A stretch of DNA of 5,444 nucleotides, taken from contig JANXXA010000113.1 of assembly GCA_025350885.1 (NCBI GenBank), forward strand, positions 1-5,444, given 5' to 3'. Both the position numbers and the translations under genes were made by a program. Numbering within the stretch: position 1 is the first letter of the stretch; each line of letters begins with the position of its first letter. This DNA comes from Phenylobacterium sp. GTDB lineage: Bacteria > Pseudomonadota > Alphaproteobacteria > Caulobacterales > Caulobacteraceae. The notes beneath the pieces were generated by a model, which made no database searches, had not been told where the DNA came from, and worked only from the letters and a program-made list of their open reading frames with translations. Of the stretch, positions 4,406 through 5,444 are shown one piece after another.

Positions 4406-4846
4406 ATGCGCCGTCCGGTCTCGATCCTTGCCGCCGCTTTCGCCGTCGCCGTTCAGCTGGCCGCGGGCGGCCACGCCGTGGCCGGGGATCGCGATGGCCA
4501 GGACGCCCGGCGCGAAGCCACCCATGAGGGGCGTGGCGGCGAGCGGGGCGGCTGGAACCGTGGCGAGCCTCGGGGCGAGGCGCGAGGCGGGCCACGCTTC
4601 GAACCCAGACCGGAACCCCGCGCGGAGTCCCGGCCGGAGGCGCGCGCCGAAGGCCGGCCCGGCGGCTTTGCCTCGGCCCCTCGCCGCGGCGGCCATATCG
4701 CCGGCCAGGGCGGCGGCATGATCGACGACTACGCCCGTTATCGCCTGCGCCCGCCGCCGCGCGGCTATACCTGGGTCCGCGTTGGCGGCGGTTTTGCCCT
4801 GGTGGCTCCCGCGACCGGCCAGGTGTTCGACGTGGTGCCGAACTGA
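4406..4846 (+). CDS. RcnB-family exported protein with a Glu/Arg/Pro-rich central region
   Basis: A 146-residue protein from ATG 4406 (154 from ATG 4382). Residues 1-26 form a signal peptide: basic MRRP, a hydrophobic core and HAVA before GD, so it acts in the periplasm. Residues 45-85 are low complexity, rich in Arg, Glu, Gly and Pro (units such as RGE, PRP, EAR). The C-terminal 45 residues match the RcnB domain: MIDDYARYRLRPPPRGYTWVRVG (105-127) and ALVAPATGQVFDVV (131-144). In Escherichia coli RcnB is a periplasmic protein affecting nickel and cobalt efflux through RcnA; many alphaproteobacterial paralogues have no proven role. No rcnA or rcnR is present here, so metal homeostasis is only a family-based guess. 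It converges on gatB with 10 bp between the stops and no room for a separate terminator. Confidence 0.85.
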   Translation: MRRPVSILAAAFAVAVQLAAGGHAVAGDRDGQDARREATHEGRGGERGGWNRGEPRGEARGGPRFEPRPEPRAESRPEARAEGRPGGFASAPRRGGHIAGQGGGMIDDYARYRLRPPPRGYTWVRVGGGFALVAPATGQVFDVVPN

Positions 4847-4856
4847 CGGTTGCGGG

Positions 4857-5444
4857 TCAGCCCGCGCCAAGCTTGGCTTTCAGCATCTGGTTGATGACCC
4901 CGGGGTTGGCCTTGCCGCCGGTGGCTTTCATGATCTGGCCGACGAACCAGCCGATGGCCTGGGGCTTTTCCTTCACCTGGGCGGCCTGGCCAGGGTTTTC
5001 CGCGATCAGCTTGTCGATGATCGCGTCGAGCGCGCCCGTGTCCGAGACTTGCTGAAGTCCCTGTTTCTCGACCACCGCGCGGGCGCGGCCCTCGCCGGCC
5101 CACATGCGCTCGAAAACGTCCTTGGCGATCTTCGACGAGATCACCCCGTCCTCGATCAGCTGCACCAGCTCGGCGATGCCGTCGGGAGTGATCGGGCTCG
5201 CGGCGATGTCGAGGCCCGAGGCGGTCAGCCGCGCGGCCAGGTCGTTGGTCACCCAGTTGGCGGTGAGCTTGGCGTCGCGACCTTTCGCCGCGCCCTCGTA
5301 GAAGTCCGCCCTCGCCTGTTCGGTGATCAGCACCTGGGCGTCATAGGCGGTGAGGCCATACTGGGTCTGCAGGCGCGCCTTCTTGGCGTCCGGCAGTTCC
5401 GGCAGGGTCGCCTCGATCGCCTTGACCCAGGCCGGGTCGAGGTC
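4857..5444 (-). CDS. gatB: Asp-tRNA(Asn)/Glu-tRNA(Gln) amidotransferase subunit B, C-terminal part
   Basis: The frame enters from the right edge and ends at TGA 4859-4857, giving the last 195 residues of a protein normally about 480-500 long. The segment starts with DLDPAWVKAIEATLPELPDA and QYGLTAYDAQVL, the helical linker of GatB. It continues through ADFYEGAA and KLTANWVTNDL into the YqeY-like C-terminal domain, with ITPDGIAELVQLIEDGVISS, KDVFERMW, NPGQ, and the end GWFVGQIMKATGGKANPGVI. GatCAB converts misacylated Glu-tRNA(Gln), and often Asp-tRNA(Asn), to the amidated forms; GatB carries the kinase and transamidation site and binds the tRNA with this tail. The catalytic cradle domain lies outside the window. 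It is convergent with the RcnB-like gene. Confidence 0.97.
   Translation of the reverse strand, partial: DLDPAWVKAIEATLPELPDAKKARLQTQYGLTAYDAQVLITEQARADFYEGAAKGRDAKLTANWVTNDLAARLTASGLDIAASPITPDGIAELVQLIEDGVISSKIAKDVFERMWAGEGRARAVVEKQGLQQVSDTGALDAIIDKLIAENPGQAAQVKEKPQAIGWFVGQIMKATGGKANPGVINQMLKAKLGAG

Overview
The window looks like chromosomal DNA from a high-GC alphaproteobacterium, most likely Caulobacteraceae (Caulobacter or Phenylobacterium type). This is inferred from the strong G/C bias at third codon positions, the GatB and RcnB-like sequences, the single-unit Sel1 protein, and a TTAACCAT box of the type used as a CtrA half-site in Caulobacter. No species can be named from the sequence alone.

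Layout. Bases 1-570 (minus) hold the N-terminal part of an exported CocE/NonD-type alpha/beta hydrolase that runs off the left edge. Bases 682-1545 (minus) encode a second, cytoplasmic alpha/beta hydrolase of the monoacylglycerol lipase/lysophospholipase type. Divergent from it, across a 74-bp gap, is kynU (1620-2849, plus), kynureninase of tryptophan catabolism. Bases 2850-3673 form a small accessory island with a BrnT-type toxin joined in one frame to an XRE-type antitoxin, its own promoter, and copies of a short CGAAGCAGG repeat on both sides. A complete tRNA-Ser(GCU) gene follows (3674-3763, minus), with its 3' end facing the island. Then come a small Sel1-like protein (3879-4151, minus), a divergent RcnB-like exported protein (4406-4846, plus), and the C-terminal 195 residues of GatB (4857-5444, minus), which converges on the RcnB-like gene with only 10 bp between them.

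The most interesting part is the toxin-antitoxin island. As given, toxin and antitoxin are one 203-residue reading frame. Three things show that this frame is a fusion of two overlapping genes. A strong Shine-Dalgarno (GAGGTGA, 3213-3219) sits 6 nt before an out-of-frame ATG at 3226. A run of five C (3233-3237) follows. One extra C in that run would end the toxin at once (RRYGDPPE, then TAA) and put the ATG in frame with the whole antitoxin (MATPQSKAAL...). So either a one-base deletion fused the pair, or the C-run is a slippage site, or the base is a sequencing error. The module also has a good sigma70-type promoter whose predicted +1 falls exactly on the likely GTG start, which suggests a leaderless transcript.

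The remaining genes are ordinary metabolic or housekeeping genes with no evident shared pathway. The two hydrolases are neighbours on the same strand but have separate start signals and a 111-bp gap.
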